Below, in pieces: positions 1-6,546 of a stretch of 8,804 nucleotides of DNA. A program made the translations under genes and the position numbers. This DNA is from JAEHDI01 sp035455185. Lineage in GTDB: Bacteria > Acidobacteriota > Terriglobia > Bryobacterales > Bryobacteraceae. Within the stretch, counting starts at the first letter, position 1, and the number at the start of each line of letters is the position of its first letter. The stretch is taken from positions 1-8,804 of the forward strand of contig DATIFQ010000111.1 of the NCBI GenBank assembly GCA_035455185.1, read 5' to 3'. A model generated the notes under the pieces. That model did not search any database. It worked only from the letters and a program-made list of their open reading frames with translations, and was not told the DNA's origin.

Positions 1-345
1 CCCGCCCGTCTCCGCGGCCAGGCCCTGATCCACTTTCAGAAACGGCACCACCTGTTTCACATTCCACAGATAGTCCGCGCTCGGCGACCCGGCGATCTCC
101 CGGTCCATGGTGTTCTCGAACAGGATGGCGCCCAGAATCCGGTCGCCGGTGAAGCTGGGGCTGGTGATGATGCGGGTGCGCATCTGATGCACGATTGCAA
201 ACATCTCATCCTCGTTGGACCACGCCTCTTCCTTGATTCCGTAGGAACGCAGCGCACTGGGCGTGCTGCCACCGCTTTGATCCAGCGCCGCAACGAAACC
301 GGGATGGGTCTTCATCTTCTGCAGTTGCTGTGTGAAGTTGCTCAT
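1..345 (-). CDS. fda: Class I fructose-bisphosphate aldolase, 5' part (runs off window)
   Basis: Reversible cleavage of fructose-1,6-bisphosphate to dihydroxyacetone phosphate and glyceraldehyde-3-phosphate in the cytoplasm, through a Schiff-base lysine and without a metal. The first 115 codons are present and the frame is still open at base 1. The protein starts MSNFTQQLQKMKTHPGF and continues with conserved blocks of the Staphylococcus-type bacterial class I aldolase: AALDQSGGSTP near residues 19-29, SNEDEMF near 41-47, MRTRIITSPSF near 54-64, GAILFENTMDREI near 70-82 and VPFLKVDQGL near 101-110. Family members are about 295 residues, so roughly 60% lies outside, including the usual active-site lysine; catalytic competence cannot be judged. 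The start is fixed by a strong Shine-Dalgarno site (GAGGTG, six bases upstream). It lies 57 nt after pgi on the same strand and is probably co-transcribed, handling the fructose-bisphosphate/triose end of the pathway. The family call is confident. Confidence 0.93.
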   Translation of the reverse strand, partial: MSNFTQQLQKMKTHPGFVAALDQSGGSTPSALRSYGIKEEAWSNEDEMFAIVHQMRTRIITSPSFTGDRILGAILFENTMDREIAGSPSADYLWNVKQVVPFLKVDQGLAAETGG

Positions 346-351
346 CTTAAT

Positions 352-357
352 CACCTC
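352..357 (-). promoter_or_regulatory. Ribosome binding site of fda
   Basis: On the minus strand the sequence reads GAGGTG, six bases before the ATG at 345. It is one of the two strongest Shine-Dalgarno matches in the window and decides the aldolase start. The rest of the 57-nt gap (346-402) shows no convincing promoter or terminator. GAGTACTC at 380-387 is a short perfect palindrome that could easily be chance. Confidence 0.75.
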
Positions 358-402
358 AGATCTTGGAGATAAGGTTTGCGAGTACTCTAGCCACAGGCCT
401 GG

Positions 403-2058
403 TCACACCCGATGGCCCTCATGTGCCTTGAGCTGCCGATAGCGACGGATCAGGGCGTTCGTTGAACTATCATGGCCGAGCGCGGGTTCCCCCTGGCTCT
501 CCAGCTCCGGGGCAATGCGTTGGGCCAGCACCTTGCCCAGCTCGACGCCCCATTGGTCGAAGGAGTCGATCTGCCAGATCGTTCCCTGGGTGAAGACCAC
601 ATGTTCGTAGAGTGCCACGAGCTTCCCGAGGGTCTCCGGCGTGAGTCGCTCGGCCAGGATCGTGGTCGACGGTCGATTGCCCTCGAAGACCCGGTGGGGG
701 ACAAGCCGGTCGGGCGTGCCCTCGGCCTTGACCTGTTCGGCAGTCTTGCCAAAGGCCAGCGCCTCGGTCTGGGCGAAGACATTCGCCAGGAGCAGGTCGT
801 GATGCCGGCCCAGGGGATTCAGCGATTGGGAGAAGGCGATGAAGTCGCACGGGATGAGCGGGGTCCCCTGGTGGATCAACTGGTAGAAGGAGTGCTGGCC
901 GTTGGTCCCGGGCTCGCCCCAGTAGACGGGGCCCGTTGGGTAGCTTACCTCGGTGCCGTCGAGGGTGACGTGCTTGCCGTTGCTCTCCATGGTCAATTGC
1001 TGGAGGTAGGCGGGGAAGCGCTTCAGGTACTGCTCGTACGGCAGCACCGCTACAGTCTGGGCGCCGAAGAAGTTGCTGTACCAGATCCCCAGGAGGCCCA
1101 TGAGCACCGGAAGGTTCCGGGCGAAGGGCGCGGTGCGGAAGTGCTCGTCCATCTGATGGAAGCCGGCGAGGAGGGTGCGGAAGTGCTCCGGTCCGACGGC
1201 CAGCATCGTGGAGAGCCCGATGGCCGAGTCCATGGAGTAGCGCCCCCCGACCCAGTCCCAGAATTCGAACATGTTGGCGGTATCAATACCGAACTTCGCC
1301 ACTTCCGCGGCGTTGGTTGACACAGCGACAAAATGCTTGGCCACCGATTTTTCGTTACCCCCCAGACCCGCCAGCGACCAGGCGCGCGCGCTCCGGGCGT
1401 TGGTCATCGTTTCCAGGGTCGTGAAGGTCTTCGAAGAGACGATGAAAAGGGTCTCGGCCGGGTCCAGGTCGCGAACCGACTCTAGGAAGTCAGTGCCATC
1501 GATGTTGGACACGAACCGGAACGTCCGGGTGCGGTCGCTGTAGTGCTTGAGGGCCTCGTAGGCCATGACCGGACCAAGGTCCGAACCCCCGATGCCGATG
1601 TTGATGACGTTTCGAATGGGCTTGCCGGTGTAGCCCGTCCACGCACCGCGCCGGAGTCGGGTGGAGAAGGCTTCCATCTTGTCGAGCACGGCGTGAACCT
1701 GGGGGACCACATTCTCGCCGTCCACCGCGATGGAGGCCTCGCGCGGAGCGCGCAGCGCCACGTGCAACACGGCCCGCCCTTCCGTGATGTTGATCTTCTC
1801 GCCCCGAAACATGGCGTCGATCCGCCCCCGCAGGTCGGATTCCTCGGCCAATTGCAGGAGAAGCCTGAGGGTTTCGTCGGTGATCCGATGTTTGGAGTAG
1901 TCCAGGTAGAGGCCGACCGCCTCGGCCGTCAGGCGCTCGCCGCGTTTCGGATCCTTCGCGAACACGTGCCGGAGATGTAATTCCCGGATTTCCTGGTGAT
2001 GGACGGTAAGCGCCTTCCATGCCGGCCTCTGGGTGAGCGGTTTGGCGGTTGCCTTCAT
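403..2058 (-). CDS. pgi: Glucose-6-phosphate isomerase
   Basis: Interconverts glucose-6-phosphate and fructose-6-phosphate in the cytoplasm, linking the glucose kinase upstream to phosphoketolase, transaldolase and aldolase. It has 551 residues, the length of the long E. coli-type enzyme, and appears complete. Visible landmarks: GIGGSDLG at 155-162 and SSKTFTT at 208-214 (phosphate binding), the family signature around GGRYS at 271-275, MESNGK with the likely catalytic Glu358, NGQHSFYQL with His389, and the second signature DQWGVELGK ending at Lys509. Glu, His and Lys match the catalytic trio of the family by motif. The ATG at 2058 overlaps the stop of the kinase gene as ATGA, with a modest AAGGGA site seven bases upstream, so translation is probably coupled to the kinase. 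Long open frames on the opposite strand and in other frames across this gene are codon-bias shadows. Confidence 0.98.
   Translation of the reverse strand: MKATAKPLTQRPAWKALTVHHQEIRELHLRHVFAKDPKRGERLTAEAVGLYLDYSKHRITDETLRLLLQLAEESDLRGRIDAMFRGEKINITEGRAVLHVALRAPREASIAVDGENVVPQVHAVLDKMEAFSTRLRRGAWTGYTGKPIRNVINIGIGGSDLGPVMAYEALKHYSDRTRTFRFVSNIDGTDFLESVRDLDPAETLFIVSSKTFTTLETMTNARSARAWSLAGLGGNEKSVAKHFVAVSTNAAEVAKFGIDTANMFEFWDWVGGRYSMDSAIGLSTMLAVGPEHFRTLLAGFHQMDEHFRTAPFARNLPVLMGLLGIWYSNFFGAQTVAVLPYEQYLKRFPAYLQQLTMESNGKHVTLDGTEVSYPTGPVYWGEPGTNGQHSFYQLIHQGTPLIPCDFIAFSQSLNPLGRHHDLLLANVFAQTEALAFGKTAEQVKAEGTPDRLVPHRVFEGNRPSTTILAERLTPETLGKLVALYEHVVFTQGTIWQIDSFDQWGVELGKVLAQRIAPELESQGEPALGHDSSTNALIRRYRQLKAHEGHRV
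2055..2058 (-). other. ATGA stop/start overlap between kinase gene and pgi
   Basis: The pgi ATG (2058-2056) shares bases with the TGA stop of the upstream kinase gene (2057-2055). This four-base overlap is a classic arrangement for translational coupling and supports co-expression of glucose phosphorylation and isomerisation. Confidence 0.85.
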
Positions 2059-2804
2059 CTTCGCGTCCCTTTCGTGCCCTTCGGGCGGTTGGATCGGTCT
2101 GCTTCACGCTCATGGGTGCGCTGTCTGGCACGAGACAAGTTTTGTGGGGCACCGTTCTCCTTCCATAGACGGAACCCTCCAAGAAACGCGTTGGCGTTGT
2201 TTCCGGCACGACACCCTAAGGGAAGCTTTTTCAGATTCTTGACGTTCCCTCCGCCAAGGACCACGTCCTCAGGCTCGATAGCAGCCAACAGGCGTTCTAC
2301 GACATCGGTCACATGGCGACGCCACTTCTTCTTGCCGTACTTCACCACGCCCCGGACACCGACGTAGTCCTCGAAGGTGGCCTTCTTGTACGGCAAGTGC
2401 CCCAACTCCATCGGCACAACGATGCCATCCACGACTAGAGCGGATCCCAAGCCGGTGCCCAAGCCCAGAAAGAGCATGTTGGCGTGCCTGTAGCTTCCCA
2501 AGGCTTGCATGGCGGCATCATTGATGACCTTGACGGGGCGTTTGAAAGCATCCTCGAAGTCGAAATCGACCCACCCTTTTCCCAGATTCCAGGGTTCCGC
2601 CACGGGCCGTCCGCGGCGGACCGGCCCCGGGTACCCGATGGAGACGACGTCATACTTCCAATCAGCGACGAGACTCTGAACCTCGGACATCATGCGCTTT
2701 GGCGTCAGCTTCGGCCCCGACACGAACTCGCGTTCGTTCGGCTGGCCACTAGCGAGAACTTTGACGTGCGTTCCACCGATGTCAATTACCAGCACTCTTC
2801 GCAT
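2055..2804 (-). CDS. ROK-family sugar kinase, polyphosphate glucokinase-like
   Basis: Probably phosphorylates glucose to glucose-6-phosphate with ATP or polyphosphate. The protein has 249 residues and no N-terminal helix-turn-helix, so it is a kinase-type rather than repressor-type ROK member. Visible motifs: phosphate-binding DIGGTHVK at 8-15, IGYPGPV near 57-62, NDAAMQ with likely catalytic base Asp96, glycine-rich GLGTGLGSA at 114-122, ELGH at 133-136, and VVLGGGNVKN near 181-190. Together the ELGH block and the absence of the ROK zinc motif CxCGxxGC resemble polyphosphate glucokinases more than Glk/NagK-type ROK kinases. After FLGGFRLW (about 207-214) the last 30 or so residues are very hydrophilic and rich in Arg/Lys, unlike the usual short family end; they are encoded just before the pgi start. 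A purine-rich AAAGGA site precedes the ATG at about 11-nt spacing. It follows xfp after a 120-nt gap. Phosphoryl donor and exact sugar cannot be read from sequence. Confidence 0.85.
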   Translation of the reverse strand: MRRVLVIDIGGTHVKVLASGQPNEREFVSGPKLTPKRMMSEVQSLVADWKYDVVSIGYPGPVRRGRPVAEPWNLGKGWVDFDFEDAFKRPVKVINDAAMQALGSYRHANMLFLGLGTGLGSALVVDGIVVPMELGHLPYKKATFEDYVGVRGVVKYGKKKWRRHVTDVVERLLAAIEPEDVVLGGGNVKNLKKLPLGCRAGNNANAFLGGFRLWKENGAPQNLSRARQRTHEREADRSNRPKGTKGTRR

Positions 2805-2924
2805 GTACGTCGAGTTCCTTTCCGTATTCCGATGGCGTTCCTTTATGAGCCAATGGAACGGTCAGCAGATATTCACCCGCCAAGAAGCCAGCTCTACCTA
2901 GTCCGGACTCCATACATAGGTGGT
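2805..2924 (-). other. Intergenic gap between xfp and the kinase gene
   Basis: This is the largest gap in the window (120 nt) and somewhat AT-richer than its surroundings. It holds the Shine-Dalgarno-like GAAAGGAAC upstream of the kinase ATG and a perfect 10-base palindrome, AGTCCGGACT, at 2900-2909, 15 bases after the xfp stop. The palindrome has no loop and no T-run behind it, so it is not a recognisable intrinsic terminator. I searched for sigma70 and sigma54 boxes on the minus strand and found none convincing. If the cluster has an internal promoter, this is the likeliest place. Confidence 0.5.
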
Positions 2925-5297
2925 CTATGTGGCTTTCCACTTCCAGTCTCTGACTTCTGGCAAGTCCTGGCCGTGCGTCTGAACGTACTCCTTGTGCTCG
3001 AGCAGTTTGTCGCGGATAAACTGCTTCACGTATGCGGCACGCGCTTCCAAGCTGGGCACGCGATCAACCACATCTCCCACAAGATGGAAACGATCCAGGT
3101 CGTTGAGCACGACCATGTCAAACGGCGTGGTGGTCGTCCCCTCTTCCTTGTAGCCGCGAACGTGCAGATTCGTGTGATTGGTACGCCGATACGTCAGCCG
3201 GTGGATCAACCAAGGATAGCCGTGAAAGGCAAAGATGATCGGTTTATCTTTCGTGAACAGCGCGTCGAAGTCTTTGTCGTCCAAGCCGTGCGGATGTTCG
3301 TGCTGCGGCTGAAGCGTCATCAGGTCTACGACGTTGATGACCCGGACTTTCACATCCGGAAAGTGCTCGCGAAGAACCTGAACCGCAGCCAATGTCTCCA
3401 GCGTCGGCACGTCGCCCGCGCAGGCCATCACCACATCCGGATCGCCACCCCGGTCGTTGCTGGCCCACTCCCACATGCCGAGTCCGGCCGTGCAGTGCTT
3501 GATGGCGGCATCCATATCCAGCCACTGCAGCTCCGGCTGTTTGCCGCTGACGATCACGTTCACGTAATTTCGGCTGCGCAGGCAATGGTCGGTGACCGAG
3601 AGCAGCGTATTCGCATCCGGGGGAAGATAGACTCGGATCACCTCGGCTTTCTTGTTCACCACGTGATCGATGAAGCCCGGGTCCTGGTGACTGAACCCGT
3701 TATGGTCCTGCCGCCAAACCAGCGAACTGAGCAGGTAATTCAACGACGCGATGGGACGTCGCCATGAGAGGTGCCGCGTCACCTTCAGCCACTTGGCGTG
3801 CTGGTTGAACATCGAGTCCACGATGTGAATGAAGGCCTCGTAGCAGGAAAAGAACCCGTGCCGACCCGTGAGCAGATACCCTTCCAGCCAGCCTTCGCAT
3901 TGATGCTCACTCAACATTTCCATCACGCGGCCATCCGGCGACACGTGCTCGTCCGTGGGAAGGATCTGCGCGGTCGAGCAGCGATTCGTGACCTCGAAAA
4001 CGGCAGTCCAGCGATTCGAGGCGGCTTCATCGGGACTGAAGACTCGGAAATTCTCCGGATTGAGCTTCATCACGTCGCGAATGAATGCGCCCTGCACGCG
4101 CGTGGCTTCTGCCACAACGGAGCCGGGCCGCGAGACCTTGATTGCGTAGTTGCGGAAGTCCGGCAGCTTCAGGTCGTGGAGCAGCAGCCCGCCATTGGTG
4201 TGCGGATTGGCACCCATGCGGTGTCGGCCTTTGGGTGCAAGATCCGCCAGTTCCGGGCGCAATCGGCCGGTCTTATCAAAGAGTTCGTGCGGCTTGTAGC
4301 TCTTCATCCATCGTTCGAGGATTTTGATGTGCGCCGGCTTCTCCATGTCGCCCATGGGCACTTGGTGCGCGCGAAATGTGCCCTCGATGATCTTTCCGTC
4401 GACATTCGTTGGTCCAGTCCAGCCTTTGGGGGTGCGGAGAACGATCATCGGCCAGCGGGGACGCTGTCTGAAGCCCTTGCGGCGAACCTCCTCTTGAATG
4501 CGTCGTATGTCCGTGAACACGGTGTCAAAGGCGGCAGCCATTTGTTGATGGACATCTTTCGGATCGTCGCCTTCCACACAGTGCGGCACGTACCCGTACC
4601 CGCGGAACAAGGATTCGAGTTCCTCCTGCGGCAGGCGAGCGAGCACGGTGGGGCCGGCAATCTTGTAGCCATTGAGATGGAGAATCGGTAGCACGGCGCC
4701 GTCGCGCACAGGGTTGAGGAACTTGTTTGAGTGCCAGCTCGTGGCCAGCGGCCCGGTCTCGGCCTCGCCATCCCCGACCACGCAGGCCACAATCAGATCG
4801 GGATTGTCGAATGCCGCTCCGTAGGCATGGGACAACGCGTACCCGAGTTCACCCCCTTCGTGAATTGACCCCGGGGTTTCGGGTGCAACGTGGCTGGGGA
4901 TGCCGCCGGGAAAGGAGAACTGTTTGAAGAGCTTCTTCAGCCCCGCCTCATCCTGCGACACATCGGGATACACTTCGCTGTAGGTGCCCTCCAGGTAGGT
5001 GTTGGCCACTAGACCAGGCCCGCCGTGGCCGGGACCGGTGATATACATGACGTTCAGGTCCCTCTCCTTGATCACGCGGTTGAGGTGGACGTAAATCAGA
5101 TTCAATCCGGGCGTCGTGCCCCAGTGGCCAAGGAGCCGGGGTTTGATGTGCTCGCGCCTGAGCGGCCGTTTGAGCAAGGGATTGTCGTACAGGTAAATCT
5201 GCCCCACCGACAGATAATTGGCGGCCCGCCAATACGCATCCATCTTCCGCAGCAGATCAGGGGACAGCGGCGCGGCCTTGGTTCTTCTCCTGTTCAT
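2925..5297 (-). CDS. xfp: Phosphoketolase (xylulose-5-P/fructose-6-P)
   Basis: Thiamine-diphosphate enzyme of the cytoplasm. It cleaves xylulose-5-phosphate, and in many members fructose-6-phosphate, with inorganic phosphate to give acetyl-phosphate plus glyceraldehyde-3-P or erythrose-4-P. The protein is full length at 790 residues. Visible motifs: LGHWGTTPGLN near 56-66 and GPGHGGPG near 88-95 (active-site histidines), family signature EGGELGYALSHAYG near 147-160, the ThDP/Mg signature GDGEAETGP near 175-183 followed by conserved Asn positions, TDEHVSPDGR near 448-457, and QDHNGFSHQDPGF near 530-542. An open frame extends 33 codons further upstream, but the ATG at 5297 is preferred. It has an AAAGGGA ribosome site eight bases upstream, its product begins at the usual family point, and the extension reads antisense-like composition inside ackA. 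The start lies inside ackA (41-nt overlap), so product and consumer of acetyl-P are translationally linked. Preference for C5 or C6 substrate is not decidable here. Confidence 0.98.
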   Translation of the reverse strand: MNRRRTKAAPLSPDLLRKMDAYWRAANYLSVGQIYLYDNPLLKRPLRREHIKPRLLGHWGTTPGLNLIYVHLNRVIKERDLNVMYITGPGHGGPGLVANTYLEGTYSEVYPDVSQDEAGLKKLFKQFSFPGGIPSHVAPETPGSIHEGGELGYALSHAYGAAFDNPDLIVACVVGDGEAETGPLATSWHSNKFLNPVRDGAVLPILHLNGYKIAGPTVLARLPQEELESLFRGYGYVPHCVEGDDPKDVHQQMAAAFDTVFTDIRRIQEEVRRKGFRQRPRWPMIVLRTPKGWTGPTNVDGKIIEGTFRAHQVPMGDMEKPAHIKILERWMKSYKPHELFDKTGRLRPELADLAPKGRHRMGANPHTNGGLLLHDLKLPDFRNYAIKVSRPGSVVAEATRVQGAFIRDVMKLNPENFRVFSPDEAASNRWTAVFEVTNRCSTAQILPTDEHVSPDGRVMEMLSEHQCEGWLEGYLLTGRHGFFSCYEAFIHIVDSMFNQHAKWLKVTRHLSWRRPIASLNYLLSSLVWRQDHNGFSHQDPGFIDHVVNKKAEVIRVYLPPDANTLLSVTDHCLRSRNYVNVIVSGKQPELQWLDMDAAIKHCTAGLGMWEWASNDRGGDPDVVMACAGDVPTLETLAAVQVLREHFPDVKVRVINVVDLMTLQPQHEHPHGLDDKDFDALFTKDKPIIFAFHGYPWLIHRLTYRRTNHTNLHVRGYKEEGTTTTPFDMVVLNDLDRFHLVGDVVDRVPSLEARAAYVKQFIRDKLLEHKEYVQTHGQDLPEVRDWKWKAT

Positions 5298-6546
5298 GAT
5301 CTGTATCCCTTTCAAGGGAAAGCCCCACAATCCGACAGACCGTCTTCGCGATGATCCATTCCTCGTCGGTCCGAATGACGCGCACTGTGGCGGCACTACC
5401 GTCCGCGGAGATCACCGGCGCGCTCGTGCCGTTTCGTTTTCCATCCAGTGTGAACCCGAGGAACTCGAGGCCCCGACAAATGCGTGCGCGCACCTCCGGC
5501 GCGTTTTCGCCTATCCCTCCGGCGAAGATCAGCGTGTCTAGGCCTCCCAGTGCGGCGGCCATGGCCGCAATCCACTTCTTGGCTTGATAGCAAAACAGCG
5601 CCACGGCTTCGGCGGCGCGGATGTCCGTGCTCTCGCGCCCGAGCAACTCCCGCATGTCGGAGCTGCTCTCCGAGACGCCGAGCAATCCCGACTCGTGATT
5701 GACCATGCGGTGAAACTGCTTGGCCGTCAGGCCCTCGGTGCGCGCCAGATACCAGCCGAGCCCCGGATCCAGATCTCCAGTGCGAGTGCTCATGGGCATG
5801 CCGGCCGTGGGCGTAAAGCCCATGCTGGTATCAATACTCTTGCCCTCGCGCACGGCGGTGATGCTCGCCCCGTTGCCAAGGTGCGCCAGAACGACGCGCC
5901 CGTTCGCGGTCCCCGCGCCCGCCAGGCGGGCCAGCTCCTCGATCAGATACGCGCAGGAGAGCCCGTGAAATCCGTAGCGGCGAACTCCCCTTGCATCGTA
6001 GCGCCGCGGGATGGGCAGCAGACGTGCCACGCGCGGCATCTCGTGATGGAAGGCCGTGTCAAAGCAGGCGATCTGCGGTAGGCTCGGAAAGCGGCGATGG
6101 AACGTCTGGGCCAGCAAGATCTCTTCCGGCAGATGCTCGGGGTCGAAGGCACTGAGTTGCTGCAACGTCTCCAGCATCTCCGGCGTGATGGGTTGCGGTT
6201 CCCAATACCTGGGGCCGCCATGCACCACCCTGTGACCGACCGCCGTCACAGCGCTGCGCTCGATTCGTTCCTGGACCCAGTCCATCAGCAGGCTGACTGC
6301 CGTTCCATGCTCCGGGGCCACGACTCGCCGCGAGAAGGTGTCGCCCGGGTTCAGGCCTTTGGCCGCAAAACTCCCCTGCGGAAGCCCTATGCCCTCGATT
6401 CTGCCCTGCAGGATCCGCCGCAGCCTCCCGTCCGCTTCGAACAACGCGAACTTGATACTCGAGGAGCCGCCATTCACCGTAAGCACGCCTGTGCTTCCGG
6501 ACTGCGCGCGCCCCGTATCCCCGGACCGTTCCCGACGCACAGGCAT
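5257..6546 (-). CDS. ackA: Acetate kinase
   Basis: Interconverts acetyl-phosphate plus ADP with acetate plus ATP in the cytoplasm; next to phosphoketolase it harvests the acetyl-P as ATP. The protein has up to 429 residues with all ASKHA-kinase landmarks: NGGSSSIKF at 25-33, HRVVHGG at 105-111, FDTAFH at 162-167 (likely catalytic Asp163), YGFHG at 191-195, LAHLGNGAS at 220-228, a TRTGDLDPG loop near 254-262 and GGIGEN at 343-348. The usual VMGTRSGDLDP segment reads PMSTRTGDLDPG, a variant worth noting. Start choice is uncertain. The ATG at 6546 directly abuts the tal stop (TAGATG), which suits re-initiation, but gives about 20 extra residues before the family's usual start. A GTG at 6486 with GGAAG seven bases upstream would give 409 residues, closer to the norm. 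The 3' end overlaps xfp by 41 nt. The PTS is absent and no phosphotransacetylase is adjacent. Confidence 0.97.
   Translation of the reverse strand: MPVRRERSGDTGRAQSGSTGVLTVNGGSSSIKFALFEADGRLRRILQGRIEGIGLPQGSFAAKGLNPGDTFSRRVVAPEHGTAVSLLMDWVQERIERSAVTAVGHRVVHGGPRYWEPQPITPEMLETLQQLSAFDPEHLPEEILLAQTFHRRFPSLPQIACFDTAFHHEMPRVARLLPIPRRYDARGVRRYGFHGLSCAYLIEELARLAGAGTANGRVVLAHLGNGASITAVREGKSIDTSMGFTPTAGMPMSTRTGDLDPGLGWYLARTEGLTAKQFHRMVNHESGLLGVSESSSDMRELLGRESTDIRAAEAVALFCYQAKKWIAAMAAALGGLDTLIFAGGIGENAPEVRARICRGLEFLGFTLDGKRNGTSAPVISADGSAATVRVIRTDEEWIIAKTVCRIVGLSLERDTDHEQEKNQGRAAVP
5306..5319 (-). promoter_or_regulatory. xfp ribosome binding site inside a small hairpin
   Basis: On the minus strand TCCCTTGAAAGGGA is a perfect inverted repeat. 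It can fold as a five-base-pair stem (TCCCT/AGGGA) with a TGAA loop. Its 3' arm is the AAAGGGA Shine-Dalgarno sequence of xfp, eight bases before the ATG at 5297. The site lies within the ackA reading frame, so ribosomes finishing ackA would melt it. The repeat is seen directly; a coupling role is inferred. Confidence 0.5.

Noticed and set aside
472..1320. A 282-codon plus-strand open frame antisense to pgi
   Set aside because: It fully overlaps the conserved pgi coding region and its composition mirrors pgi codons read backwards; no recognisable protein family.
1490..2209. A 239-codon minus-strand frame spanning the kinase 3' end and pgi 5' end
   Set aside because: It is an out-of-frame reading of both genes; the product is Arg/Pro-rich with no recognisable motif.
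2805..2900. Possible sigma70 or sigma54 promoter for the kinase-pgi-fda block
   Set aside because: A TTGGCT...GAATAC pair at 18-nt spacing matches the -10 box poorly, and a TGGC...GC pair has the wrong spacing for sigma54. Not strong enough to annotate.
2900..2909. Perfect palindrome AGTCCGGACT just after xfp as a transcription terminator
   Set aside because: No loop, only ten bases, and no T-run on either strand; could be an operator but there is no second copy or known consensus.
2484..3767. A 427-codon open frame on the plus strand across the kinase gene, the intergenic gap and the end of xfp
   Set aside because: It lies antisense to two clearly recognised genes, its translation shows no familiar domain, and long antisense frames are expected where codon third positions are GC-biased. 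No ribosome site or neighbour supports it.
3771..4691. A 306-codon plus-strand open frame antisense to xfp
   Set aside because: Lies entirely within xfp, whose frame carries all family signatures; no domain or start signal of its own.
5298..5396. Longer xfp protein with 33 additional N-terminal residues
   Set aside because: The extension is an out-of-frame reading of ackA codons, phosphoketolases start near the preferred ATG, and that ATG has a well-spaced ribosome site.
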